Assembly: GCA_018372555.1 (NCBI GenBank)
Contig: JAHAIU010000037.1
Coordinates: 1 to 19,135 of the forward strand
Length of the DNA: 19,135 nt
Direction: 5' to 3'
Source of the DNA: Clostridium sp.
GTDB lineage: Bacteria > Bacillota > Clostridia > Clostridiales > Clostridiaceae
In this document: piece by piece, positions 7,994 through 15,586 of the stretch
How positions within the stretch are numbered: position 1 is the stretch's first letter
How the letters are laid out: every line of letters begins with the position of its first letter
Translations under genes and position numbers: made by a program
The notes under the pieces: model-generated
Database searches by the model: none
Seen by the model: only the letters and a program-made list of their open reading frames with translations
What the model was told of the DNA's origin: nothing

Positions 7994-9349
7994 TTAATTT
8001 TGAGTTAGCTTCTTTGTAATATCATTTACAGTGTGTTGTAAGCTTTCGTCAGTATTTAAAGAATCAGAAATTTTCTCATAGGCGTGAATAACAGTAGAGT
8101 GATCTCTTCCCCCAAACTCTTCTCCTATTTTAGGTAAAGACATATCTGTTAACTTTCTACTTAGATACATAGCAATTTGTCTAGGATATGCTACGTTTCT
8201 AGTTCTTCTTTGAGACTTTAAATCTTCAATTCTTAAATTAAAGTAGGCAGCAACAACATCTTGAATAACATCAATAGTTACATTTTTATTTTGCTTATTT
8301 GAAATAATATCCTTAAGAGCCTCACCAGCTAATTCAACTGTAATAGGTCTATTTGTAAGAGAAGAATAGGCTACAATTCTTATTAATGCGCCTTCAAGTT
8401 CTCTTATATTAGATTTAATTTTTGTAGCGATATACACCATAACTTCATTTGCAACATTAAGTTTTTCTACATCGGCTTTCTTTTTAAGAATAGCCATTCT
8501 AGTTTCAAAGTCTGGAGCTTGAATATCGGCTATTAGACCCCATTCGAATCTAGATCTAAGTCTATCTTCTAATGTAGGAATTTCTTTTGGCGGTCTATCT
8601 GATGAAAGGATAATTTGCTTATTAGCTCCATGCAATTCATTAAATGTATGGAAGAACTCTTCTTGTGTTCTTTCTTTACCTGCAATGAATTGAATATCAT
8701 CTATTAAAAGAATGTCTACCTTTCTATATTTATTCCTAAACTCATCGTTTTTATCATCTCTTATTGCATTAATTAACTCATTAGTAAACTTTTCAGAAGA
8801 AACGTATACTACCTTTGTATTAGGGTTATTTTGCAAGGCATAATGACCAATTGCATGCATTAAGTGAGTTTTTCCAAGACCTACGCCTCCATATATAAAT
8901 AGTGGGTTATAAGCCTTAGCAGGGGCTTCAGCAACAGCTAAAGATGCAGCATGGGCAAATCTATTACTATTACCAATAACAAAAGAATCAAATGTATACT
9001 TAGGATTTAATGTACTAGACATTTCATCATTTACAGTAATATTTGATTTATCTTCTGCAGATTTATTTTTATCTTCCTTTTCAGCAACCTCTTGGATATC
9101 AGATGCTACGATGAATTCTACATTATAATGTTTAGAGCAAGCAGCTTCTATAGAATTTACAACTAAATCCTTATATCTTTTTTCCAAAATATCTTGAGTA
9201 AAGGAATTTGGCACACTAACTCTTATTATATTGGAAGATATAGAAATAGGTTCGCAACTTTTAATCCAAGTATTAAAACTAACTTCACTCATTTCACCTT
9301 TAATTATATTTAATGTTTTTTCCCATAATGATAGAAGATCATTACTCAT
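7994..9349 (-). CDS. dnaA: Chromosomal replication initiator protein DnaA
   Basis: DnaA binds the DnaA boxes of oriC and melts the origin as an ATP-bound filament. The 451-residue protein has domain I (about 1-80), a short charged linker domain II (about 85-110), and an AAA+ domain III with Walker A GGVGLGKT at 154-161, Walker B ILLIDDIQ at 213-220, and sensor I LSSDRPP from 249. The arginine-finger region is EDRLRSRFEW at 261-270. Domain IV ends with the DnaA signature GGRDHSTVIHAYEKI, which reads the boxes. GGAGG 7 bases before the ATG at 9349 supports the start. Boxes on both sides suggest autoregulation; I could not place its promoter. Confidence 0.98.
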   Translation of the reverse strand: MSNDLLSLWEKTLNIIKGEMSEVSFNTWIKSCEPISISSNIIRVSVPNSFTQDILEKRYKDLVVNSIEAACSKHYNVEFIVASDIQEVAEKEDKNKSAEDKSNITVNDEMSSTLNPKYTFDSFVIGNSNRFAHAASLAVAEAPAKAYNPLFIYGGVGLGKTHLMHAIGHYALQNNPNTKVVYVSSEKFTNELINAIRDDKNDEFRNKYRKVDILLIDDIQFIAGKERTQEEFFHTFNELHGANKQIILSSDRPPKEIPTLEDRLRSRFEWGLIADIQAPDFETRMAILKKKADVEKLNVANEVMVYIATKIKSNIRELEGALIRIVAYSSLTNRPITVELAGEALKDIISNKQNKNVTIDVIQDVVAAYFNLRIEDLKSQRRTRNVAYPRQIAMYLSRKLTDMSLPKIGEEFGGRDHSTVIHAYEKISDSLNTDESLQHTVNDITKKLTQN

Positions 9350-9413
9350 TTTATATCCTCCATAAAAATTTTTTTATTTTAAATTTATAATTAATAACAT
9401 AGTATAAACATAT

Positions 9414-9757
9414 TTATTAACATATAAAAATTAATGTTAATAAGTATAATATAAATATTCACATGTTAATAAATATGTTGATAAAAAAAGTGATAAATAG
9501 TTATCCACAATATAAGTATGTACATATTTTCACATTATTAACATGGTATAATAGTATTATTTTAGCTAAAAATAGAGTAAAAAAGATAAGATATGAAGAA
9601 AAATGGAACAAGTTATCCACAAAACAATCCACAGGTGTGGATAAGTGTGTTGCAAAATAAAGTTATTCACATTCAATATTAATAATAACATAAGTTAAAT
9701 GAACTATTCAAGAAGTTATCCACAAATAATATTATAAATTAAATATATTTATCAACA
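9414..9757. other. oriC: oriC, dnaA-rpmH half: DnaA box cluster
   Basis: The gap between the divergent dnaA and rpmH genes has no gene. Strong DnaA boxes are TTATCAACA at 9476-9484 (minus), TTATCCACA at 9501-9509 (plus), 9613-9621 (plus), 9636-9644 (minus) and 9716-9724 (plus), and TTATCAACA at 9749-9757 (plus). TTATTCACA at 9663-9671 is a near match and CAATCCACA at 9625-9633 a poor one. The variant TTATTAACA occurs four times (9414-9422 plus, 9435-9443 minus, 9464-9472 minus, 9535-9543 plus). This corresponds to the upstream origin part in Bacillus, which also controls dnaA expression. Confidence 0.85.
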
Positions 9758-9778
9758 GATTTTGAAAATTATAGTGTA

Positions 9779-9807
9779 TTGACATCGAAAAGCTATCTAT
9801 ATATAAT
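9779..9807 (+). promoter_or_regulatory. rpmH operon promoter (sigma-A, perfect consensus)
   Basis: TTGACA at 9779-9784, a 17-base spacer, and TATAAT at 9802-9807: both hexamers and the spacing are ideal. The predicted start is near 9814, giving a leader of about 68 bases before rpmH. A DnaA box ends 21 bases upstream of the -35. Confidence 0.9.
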
Positions 9808-9881
9808 AATAAGGTAAATCTTAAAATTGGGATTATAGTTTTTACTATAGAAATTACAATATTAAAAGGGGGTGTAGTGAA

Positions 9882-10016
9882 ATGTTCATGACATACCAAC
9901 CAAAAAAGAGACAAAGAAAAAAGGAACATGGTTTCAGAAAGAGAATGAAAACTTCAGCAGGAAGAAATGTTCTTAAGAGAAGAAGACAAAAAGGTAGAAA
10001 AAGATTAACAGCATAA
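9882..10016 (+). CDS. rpmH: 50S ribosomal protein L34
   Basis: L34 is a small basic protein of the large ribosomal subunit. The 44-residue product starts MFMTYQPKKRQRKKEHGFRK and ends in RRRQKGRKRLTA, which is the canonical L34 sequence, with about a third of the residues Lys or Arg. The ATG at 9882 has AAGGGGGTG about 8 bases upstream; an internal ATG at residue 3 is less likely by family comparison. It is the first gene of the rightward operon, after a perfect promoter, and is followed by rnpA as in nearly all bacteria. It is short enough to be missed by length filters. Confidence 0.97.
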   Translation: MFMTYQPKKRQRKKEHGFRKRMKTSAGRNVLKRRRQKGRKRLTA

Positions 10017-10040
10017 GGGCCGCAAATAGTGGCCTTTTTT
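10015..10040 (+). terminator. Terminator-like hairpin between rpmH and rnpA (probably partial)
   Basis: AAGGGCC (10015-10021) pairs with GGCCTTT (10031-10037) with one G-U pair and a 9-base loop, followed by a U-run to 10040. It overlaps the rpmH stop codon. A 7-bp stem suggests partial termination, which would make more L34 than RNase P protein. Confidence 0.6.
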
Positions 10041-10058
10041 CTGCAATAGCAGAAAAAA
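10035..10058 (+). promoter_or_regulatory. Second hairpin that overlaps the terminator U-run, upstream of the rnpA ribosome site
   Basis: TTTTTTCTGC (10035-10044) and GCAGAAAAAA (10049-10058) are perfectly complementary over 10 bases around AATA. It uses the same U-run as the preceding terminator hairpin, so the two cannot be complete at the same time. Its right arm ends one base before GGAG of the rnpA ribosome site. Confidence 0.5.
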
Positions 10059-10076
10059 AGGAGAATAAAGTTTCTA

Positions 10077-10430
10077 ATGATGTACAGGTTGAAAAAAAAC
10101 AATGAATTTAAACTAGTTTATAGAAGAGGAAAATCTTCAGCTAATAACCTATTAGTTTTATATGTGTTTAATAATAATAGAAATAAAACTAAAGATGGAG
10201 ATACTTATAATAAGGTAGGTATTTCTGTTAGTAAGAAGGTTGGAAATAGTGTTGTTCGTAGTAGGAGTAAACGATTGATAACTGAAAGCTATAGACTAAA
10301 TGAAGAACAGCTAAAAAAAGGTTATGATTTTGTTTTTGTAGCTCGAAGTGCTATTAAGGAAAAAAACTTCTTTGAAGTTGAAGAAGCAATGAAAAAACTT
10401 TTTTCAAAGGCAGGCTTGTATAGGCAATGA
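10077..10430 (+). CDS. rnpA: Ribonuclease P protein component
   Basis: RnpA is the basic protein cofactor of RNase P, which with the RNA subunit removes the 5' leader of pre-tRNAs. The 117-residue, Lys/Arg-rich product fits the family: YRLKKNNEFKLVYRRGKS at the start, VGISVSKKVGNSVVRSRSKRLI in the middle, and GYDFVFVARSAI near the end. The conserved RNR motif reads RSR here, so its Asn is replaced by Ser. The start may be the ATG at 10077 or the adjacent one at 10080; the GGAG site is about 13 bases upstream, a long spacing. The stop overlaps the yidD start (ATGA), which indicates translational coupling. Confidence 0.95.
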   Translation: MMYRLKKNNEFKLVYRRGKSSANNLLVLYVFNNNRNKTKDGDTYNKVGISVSKKVGNSVVRSRSKRLITESYRLNEEQLKKGYDFVFVARSAIKEKNFFEVEEAMKKLFSKAGLYRQ

Positions 10431-10636
10431 AGAAAATTATGTTAAAATCTATACATTTATATAGAAAATATATTTCACCGATGAGACCACCAACATGTAT
10501 ATATGTTCCATCATGTTCACAATATGCTATTGAAGCAATTACTAAATATGGTGCAATAAAAGGTGGTTTTTTAGCAATAAAAAGAATTATAAGATGTCAC
10601 CCTTTTGCAAAGGGTGGCTATGATCCAGTGAAATAA
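10427..10636 (+). CDS. yidD: Membrane protein insertion efficiency factor YidD
   Basis: YidD is a small protein associated with the inner face of the membrane that assists YidC-dependent insertion. The 69-residue product has the family hallmarks: LYRKYISPMRPPTC, the PSCSQYAIEAITKYGA block with conserved Cys residues, and RCHPFAKGGYDPV at the end. An N-terminal amphipathic stretch is typical; there is no clear transmembrane segment. The ATG overlaps the rnpA stop by 4 bases (ATGA). Its own stop overlaps the AAGGAGG ribosome site of yidC, so the three genes are tightly linked. Confidence 0.95.
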   Translation: MKKIMLKSIHLYRKYISPMRPPTCIYVPSCSQYAIEAITKYGAIKGGFLAIKRIIRCHPFAKGGYDPVK

Positions 10637-10653
10637 GGAGGTTGCGCGCTAAA

Positions 10654-11421
10654 ATGATGAAGTTTTTACAACCGATAACAAATTTTTTAACGATTATATT
10701 TGAAGGAATGCATAATATTATTCTTAATATATTTAATATGGAACCAAGTGGTGTTTCATATATATTAACGATTGCTTTATTTACTTTAATAATTAGATTA
10801 TTAATACTACCTTTAAATATAAAAGCTAACAGATCTAATGTAAGAATGCAAGAAATTCAACCAGAATTAAATGCTATTCAAAAGAAGTATGCAAATGACC
10901 CACAAAAAATGCAAGCAGAGTATTCAAAATGCATGAAAGAAAATAATGTAAGTATGTTTGGTGGATGTTTACCAACATTATTACCTTTACCAATACTATT
11001 TGCTCTGTATTATGTATTTTTAACTATCAATGTTAATCAAGTAACAGATACATCTTTCTTATGGATACCAAATGTATTTGAAAAGGATCCATATTTTATA
11101 CTGCCTGTTCTAGCTTTCTTAAGCACATATATTCCAAGTTTACTTTTAAGTAAATCAATGCCTAAGAATGAAGGCGGACAACAAATGAATATGGGAACTA
11201 TGAACCTTATGATGGCAGGTATGATGGGGGTTATGGCTATTAACTTTAGTTCTATCCTAGTTATTTATTGGATAATAGGTGGAGTTATACAATTAGCTCA
11301 AACATATTTCTTAAATTACCTACCAGCTAAGAAAAAATTAGCTGCTAAAGAAGCAGAAGAACAGTTAAAAGTAGCTGCAAATGCTAAGAAAGCAACACCA
11401 AAGACTAAGAGAAAAAATTAA
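10654..11421 (+). CDS. yidC: YidC/SpoIIIJ/Oxa1-family membrane protein insertase
   Basis: YidC inserts proteins into the cytoplasmic membrane, alone or with SecYEG. The 255-residue product is the short Gram-positive form. Membrane segments are visible around VSYILTIALFTLIIRLLILPL (first core helix, with the conserved groove Arg), LPTLLPLPILFALYYVFL, FILPVLAFLSTYIPSLLL, and a long hydrophobic stretch from NLMMAGMMGVMAI to IQLAQTYFL; the tail is Lys/Ala-rich and cytoplasmic. There is no lipobox Cys at the N-terminus, unlike B. subtilis SpoIIIJ. The ATG at 10654 is preferred, 12 bases after AAGGAGG; an in-frame TTG at 10642 touches the ribosome site and is unlikely, while the ATG at 10657 is possible. 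Confidence 0.93.
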   Translation: MMKFLQPITNFLTIIFEGMHNIILNIFNMEPSGVSYILTIALFTLIIRLLILPLNIKANRSNVRMQEIQPELNAIQKKYANDPQKMQAEYSKCMKENNVSMFGGCLPTLLPLPILFALYYVFLTINVNQVTDTSFLWIPNVFEKDPYFILPVLAFLSTYIPSLLLSKSMPKNEGGQQMNMGTMNLMMAGMMGVMAINFSSILVIYWIIGGVIQLAQTYFLNYLPAKKKLAAKEAEEQLKVAANAKKATPKTKRKN

Positions 11422-11457
11422 TTATTATTTAGTATTATACTAGGTGGTGAATAGGGT

Positions 11458-12081
11458 ATGAAAACATTCGAAATGTCTGGGAAAAATGTAAGTGAAGCAT
11501 TAGAAAATGCATTAAGAGAGTTAAAGCTTACTGAGGATAAGGTTGAATACGAAGTTTTAGACGAAGGTTCTAAAGGCTTTCTAAATTTAATAGGTGCAAA
11601 ACCTGCTAAAATTTTAGTGAAAGTAAAAAGAGATTATAAGGAAGAAGTAAAACTATTTATCAGAAATATTCTTAATGGTATGAATGTACAGGCTGAAATT
11701 AAAGTTAAAGAAGAAAATGATGTAGTTTATATTAATTTAACTGGACCTAAGATGGGAATTATAATTGGATATAGGGGGGAAACCTTAGATTCATTACAAT
11801 ATCTTGCATCTTTAGTAGTTAATAAAGAACATGATATACCTTATAAAAAAGTAGTCTTAGATACTGAAAATTATAGAAAAAAGAGAGAAGAGACTTTAAT
11901 TAGGGTTGCTGAAAAAACTGCATATAAAGTTAGAAAAACTAGAAGAGCTTACAAATTGGAACCGATGAACCCATATGAGAGAAGAATTATTCATTATGCT
12001 TTACAAGATAATGAATATGTATATACTTTTAGTGAGGGTGATGAACCTCATAGAAGAATAGTAGTTGATATAAAAAAATAG
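11458..12081 (+). CDS. jag: RNA-binding protein Jag/KhpB (Jag-N, KH, R3H)
   Basis: Jag (KhpB, EloR) is an RNA-binding protein linked to cell elongation and to small RNA or mRNA control in Firmicutes. The 207 residues contain an N-terminal Jag-N domain (1-55, with the EALENAL and GFLNLIGAKPA blocks), a KH domain with the GYRG loop at 104-107, and an R3H domain whose RRIIH motif puts Arg175 and His179 in place. It is directly after yidC, as in Bacillus (jag = SpoIIIJ-associated gene), with a gap of 36 bases. AGGTGG about 10 bases before the ATG is a fair ribosome site. The stop codon forms the start of a strong terminator. Confidence 0.95.
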   Translation: MKTFEMSGKNVSEALENALRELKLTEDKVEYEVLDEGSKGFLNLIGAKPAKILVKVKRDYKEEVKLFIRNILNGMNVQAEIKVKEENDVVYINLTGPKMGIIIGYRGETLDSLQYLASLVVNKEHDIPYKKVVLDTENYRKKREETLIRVAEKTAYKVRKTRRAYKLEPMNPYERRIIHYALQDNEYVYTFSEGDEPHRRIVVDIKK

Positions 12082-12121
12082 GTGAGGAGGCCTCAAGGCT
12101 TTCTTACCTTTTATTTTTTTT
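12080..12121 (+). terminator. Intrinsic terminator of the rpmH-jag operon
   Basis: A 13-bp stem (12080-12092 with 12097-12109, three G-U pairs) around the loop TCAA is followed by a long T-run to 12121. The stem begins within the jag stop codon. It cleanly ends the first rightward operon. The rest of the gap to mnmE (12122-12303) holds a short imperfect direct repeat (TTAAATAACATC / TTAATAACATC at 12161-12188) and the mnmE promoter. Confidence 0.9.
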
Positions 12122-12206
12122 AAATGCATGAACTAGATAATATAATAAGGTGTTTTTTTATTAAATAACATCCTACTTAATAACATCTATGCAGATTATA
12201 TTTATT

Positions 12207-12235
12207 TTGACTTAATATAAATAGTTTTGTAAAAT
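12207..12235 (+). promoter_or_regulatory. Probable sigma-A promoter of the mnmE-mnmG-rsmG operon
   Basis: TTGACT at 12207-12212, a 17-base spacer, and TAAAAT at 12230-12235 differ from consensus by one base in each hexamer. It lies between the jag terminator and mnmE and would give a leader of about 60 bases. Confidence 0.7.
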
Positions 12236-12303
12236 GAATAATAGTTAAAAATGGATATACTATTAATATAGATTTATTTTTGAAAAGATAAGGAGGTTTA
12301 GAG

Positions 12304-13683
12304 ATGAAAGAGTTTGATACAATCTGTGCCATATCTACAGCAATTGGAGAAGGTGGAATTGCAATAATAAGAGTATCTGGTGACAATGCATTAGGTATTG
12401 TATCCAAAATTTTTAGAGCAAAGAGCGGAAAAGATATAAGAGATATGAAAACTTACACTATGAAATATGGTCATATAGTAGATATTGATAGTGATGATAT
12501 TATAGATGAAGTAATTATTAGTTATATGAAGGGACCAAAGAGCTTTACTGCAGAAGATGTAGTAGAGATTAATTGCCATGGAGGGGTTACTTCTACTAAT
12601 AAGGTATTAGAAGCAACAATAAGAGCTGGAGCAAGACTAGCTGAGCCAGGAGAATTTACTAAAAGAGCTTTCTTAAATGGAAGAATAGATTTATCACAAG
12701 CAGAAGCTGTTATGGATTTGATTACAGCTAAAACTGAGCTTGCTATGAAATCAGCATTAATGCAAAGTGGAGGATCTTTATCTCAGAGGATTAATAAGTT
12801 AAGAGAGTATTTATTAAATGTATTGGCATTAATAGAATATGCAGTAGATTTTACTGAAGATGATGAAGAAGTTGATCCTAGCATACCAATAAGGGTTAAA
12901 GAAAGCTTAGAGAAGTCTGTAGAAGATATTAATAAGTTACTTAAGGGTGCTGATGAAGGTAAGATAATTAGGGATGGATTAAGCTTAGCTATAGTTGGTA
13001 AGCCTAATGTAGGAAAGTCATCTTTATTAAATGTTTTATTAAAAGAAAAGAGAGCTATAGTAACGGATATTGCTGGAACAACAAGAGATGTTATAGAAGA
13101 ATACATTAATTTAGATGGTATACCAGTAAAAATTATTGATACTGCTGGGATTAGAGAAACAGAAGATGTTGTAGAAAAAATAGGTGTTGAAAGATCTAGA
13201 GAAAAAATTAATGAAGCAGATTTAATATTATTAGTATTAGATACATCAAGAGAAATAGATAAAGAAGATAGAGAAATTATTGAAGCAATTAAAGATAAAA
13301 AGTCTATAGTTTTACTTAATAAAATTGATTTAGATAATAAAATCGATGATTTAATTTTAGAAGGCTTTGAAAATATAATAAAAATTTCTGCTAAAGAAGA
13401 TATTGGAATAGATGGTTTGAAAAATGAGATTAAGAATATGTTCTTTAATGGTACAATAGATAGTGAAAGTTTAATTGTGTCTAATTCTAGACATAAGCAA
13501 GCATTGATAAGAGCTTTTGAAAATTGTAACGAAGCTCTTGTTAGAGTTAAAAAGAATGAATTTTTAGATTTAATTTCAATATATGTTACAGCAGCATTAA
13601 AAGCCTTAGGTGAAATTACTGGATCAGAATTAGAAGAGGATTTAGTTAATAAGATATTTAGGGAGTTTTGCTGCGGAAAATAG
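12304..13683 (+). CDS. mnmE: tRNA modification GTPase MnmE (TrmE)
   Basis: MnmE works with MnmG to install the carboxymethylaminomethyl group at C5 of U34 in the wobble position of certain tRNAs, using a folate donor and GTP hydrolysis. The 459-residue protein has the N-terminal folate-binding domain, a helical domain split by a G domain, and the G motifs GKPNVGKS (232-239), GTTRD (258-262), DTAG (279-282) and NKID (339-342). The C-terminal catalytic motif, usually CIGK, reads CCGK (456-459): the key first Cys is kept. AGGAGG 7 bases before the ATG at 12304 fixes the start. mnmG follows at once. Confidence 0.97.
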   Translation: MKEFDTICAISTAIGEGGIAIIRVSGDNALGIVSKIFRAKSGKDIRDMKTYTMKYGHIVDIDSDDIIDEVIISYMKGPKSFTAEDVVEINCHGGVTSTNKVLEATIRAGARLAEPGEFTKRAFLNGRIDLSQAEAVMDLITAKTELAMKSALMQSGGSLSQRINKLREYLLNVLALIEYAVDFTEDDEEVDPSIPIRVKESLEKSVEDINKLLKGADEGKIIRDGLSLAIVGKPNVGKSSLLNVLLKEKRAIVTDIAGTTRDVIEEYINLDGIPVKIIDTAGIRETEDVVEKIGVERSREKINEADLILLVLDTSREIDKEDREIIEAIKDKKSIVLLNKIDLDNKIDDLILEGFENIIKISAKEDIGIDGLKNEIKNMFFNGTIDSESLIVSNSRHKQALIRAFENCNEALVRVKKNEFLDLISIYVTAALKALGEITGSELEEDLVNKIFREFCCGK

Positions 13684-13695
13684 GAGAAGATGAAT

Positions 13696-15570
13696 ATGAA
13701 ATATAATGCGGGAGAATACGATGTAGTAGTAGTTGGTGCTGGTCATGCTGGGTGTGAAGCAGCATTAGCTACTGCAAGGATGGGATTAAAAACATTAATA
13801 TGTACTACTAACCTAGATTCTGTTGCTATGATGCCATGTAATCCTAATATAGGAGGTACTGCTAAAGGACACCTAGTAAGAGAGGTAGATGCGCTAGGTG
13901 GAGAAATGGGAGTTAATATAGATAATACTTTCATTCAATCTAGAATGCTTAATACTTCTAAGGGACCTGCGGTACATTCCCTTAGAGCACAAGCTGATAA
14001 GAAAAAATATCAAGATAGAATGAAGAGTGTCTTAGAGAAGCAAGAAAACTTAAGTTTAAGACAATTAGAAGTTGTTGAATTAGAAGTTGTTGATGGAGAA
14101 GTAAAAGGGGTTGTTACTAAAAATGGCGGATACTTTAGTTGTAAGTCAGTTATTTTAACAACTGGAACTTACCTAAGATCTAGAATTATAATTGGTGATG
14201 TTACATATAACAGTGGTCCCAATGGTTTATCTGCAGCTAATGAATTATCACAATCATTAATAGATTTAGGAATAGACTTAAGAAGATTTAAGACAGGAAC
14301 TCCAGCAAGAATTAATAGAAGATCAGTAGATTTTTCACAGATGATAGAGCAACCTGGAGATGAAAAAATAGTTCCATTTTCATTTATGAGTGGGGACATT
14401 ACTAGGGATCAAGTATCTTGTTGGTTAACTTATACTAGTGAAGAAACTCATAATATAATTAGAGATAATATAGATAGATCTCCAATGTATAATGGGTTAA
14501 TTGAAGGGGTAGGACCAAGATATTGTCCATCTATAGAAGATAAGGTTATGAGGTTCCCAGATAGAGATAGGCATCAATTATTTATAGAACCTGAAGGTGA
14601 AAATACTGAAGAAATGTACGTTGGAGGAATGTCATCATCATTACCAGAAGAGGTACAAATTCAAATGTTAAGATCTGTACCAGGTTTAGAAAATGTTGAA
14701 ATAATGAGAACTGCATATGCTATAGAATATGATTCAATTGATCCAACTCAACTTAAACCTACATTAGAATTTATGAAAATTAGTGGGTTATATGGAGCAG
14801 GACAATTAAATGGTAGCTCAGGATATGAAGAAGCTGCTGGACAAGGAATAGTAGCTGGAATAAATGCTGCTCTTAAAATTAGAAATGAAGAACCTATGAT
14901 ATTAACAAGATCAGATGGATATATTGGGGTTTTAATAGATGATTTAGTGACAAAAGGTACTAATGAACCGTATAGAATGATGACTTCAAGAGCGGAATAT
15001 AGATTATTATTAAGACAAGATAATGCAGACTTTAGATTAACGGAAATAGGATATAAGGTTGGTCTTGTAACTGAAGAAAGATATAATAAATTTATTACAA
15101 GAAAAAATAATGTTGAGAGTGAAGTTAATAGATTAAAGGACTTGCAAATTACAAATAAAAAAGAAATCAATGATTTACTGATTTCAAAGGGATCAACAGA
15201 ACTTAAAAAGCCAATTAGTTTTTATGAATTAATAAAGAGACCTGAATTAGATTACTTTAGTTTAAGAGATTTAGATATAGATAGACCAGAGTATGATGAA
15301 AATATAGGTGAACAAATAAATATAATTGCTAAGTATGAAGGATATATTGATAGTCAATTAGATCAAGTTAAGCAATTTAAGAAATTTGAAAAGAAGTTAA
15401 TTCCTGATGGATTAGAGTATTCAGATGTAAAGGGCTTAAGAACAGAGGCTATACAAAAACTAACTAATATAAGACCTATAAGTATAGGTCAAGCTTCAAG
15501 GATTTCTGGAGTATCACCTGCTGATATATCAGTATTACTTATATATTTAGAACATCAATATAAGAAATAA
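13696..15570 (+). CDS. mnmG: tRNA uridine-5-carboxymethylaminomethyl modification enzyme MnmG (GidA)
   Basis: MnmG is the FAD-dependent partner of MnmE in tRNA wobble-uridine modification. The 624-residue protein has the dinucleotide-binding GAGHAG at 14-19, the conserved MMPCNPNIGGTAKGHLVREVDALGG region split across the FAD site, GTPARI near residue 200, and the C-terminal helical tail that contacts MnmE. I prefer the ATG at 13696, nine bases from the GGAG site that overlaps the mnmE stop; the upstream ATG at 13690 is only three bases from it. The length is usual for the family. It is co-transcribed with mnmE (gap of 12 bases), as in Bacillus. Confidence 0.96.
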   Translation: MKYNAGEYDVVVVGAGHAGCEAALATARMGLKTLICTTNLDSVAMMPCNPNIGGTAKGHLVREVDALGGEMGVNIDNTFIQSRMLNTSKGPAVHSLRAQADKKKYQDRMKSVLEKQENLSLRQLEVVELEVVDGEVKGVVTKNGGYFSCKSVILTTGTYLRSRIIIGDVTYNSGPNGLSAANELSQSLIDLGIDLRRFKTGTPARINRRSVDFSQMIEQPGDEKIVPFSFMSGDITRDQVSCWLTYTSEETHNIIRDNIDRSPMYNGLIEGVGPRYCPSIEDKVMRFPDRDRHQLFIEPEGENTEEMYVGGMSSSLPEEVQIQMLRSVPGLENVEIMRTAYAIEYDSIDPTQLKPTLEFMKISGLYGAGQLNGSSGYEEAAGQGIVAGINAALKIRNEEPMILTRSDGYIGVLIDDLVTKGTNEPYRMMTSRAEYRLLLRQDNADFRLTEIGYKVGLVTEERYNKFITRKNNVESEVNRLKDLQITNKKEINDLLISKGSTELKKPISFYELIKRPELDYFSLRDLDIDRPEYDENIGEQINIIAKYEGYIDSQLDQVKQFKKFEKKLIPDGLEYSDVKGLRTEAIQKLTNIRPISIGQASRISGVSPADISVLLIYLEHQYKK

Positions 15571-15586
15571 AACTAATGGAGGAAAT

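Noticed and set aside
9401..9452. Minus-strand TATACT and TATTAT as a dnaA promoter
   Set aside because: No -35 hexamer at suitable spacing for either; with this base composition such -10 matches are expected by chance.
9463..9660. Plus-strand 65-codon open frame in the dnaA-rpmH gap
   Set aside because: It runs through five strong DnaA boxes, has no ribosome site and no recognisable protein features; the box sequences themselves keep the frame open.
9732..10102. Two minus-strand open frames opposite rpmH
   Set aside because: They are antisense shadows of the Lys/Arg-rich rpmH codons (giving Phe/Leu-rich products), without ribosome sites.
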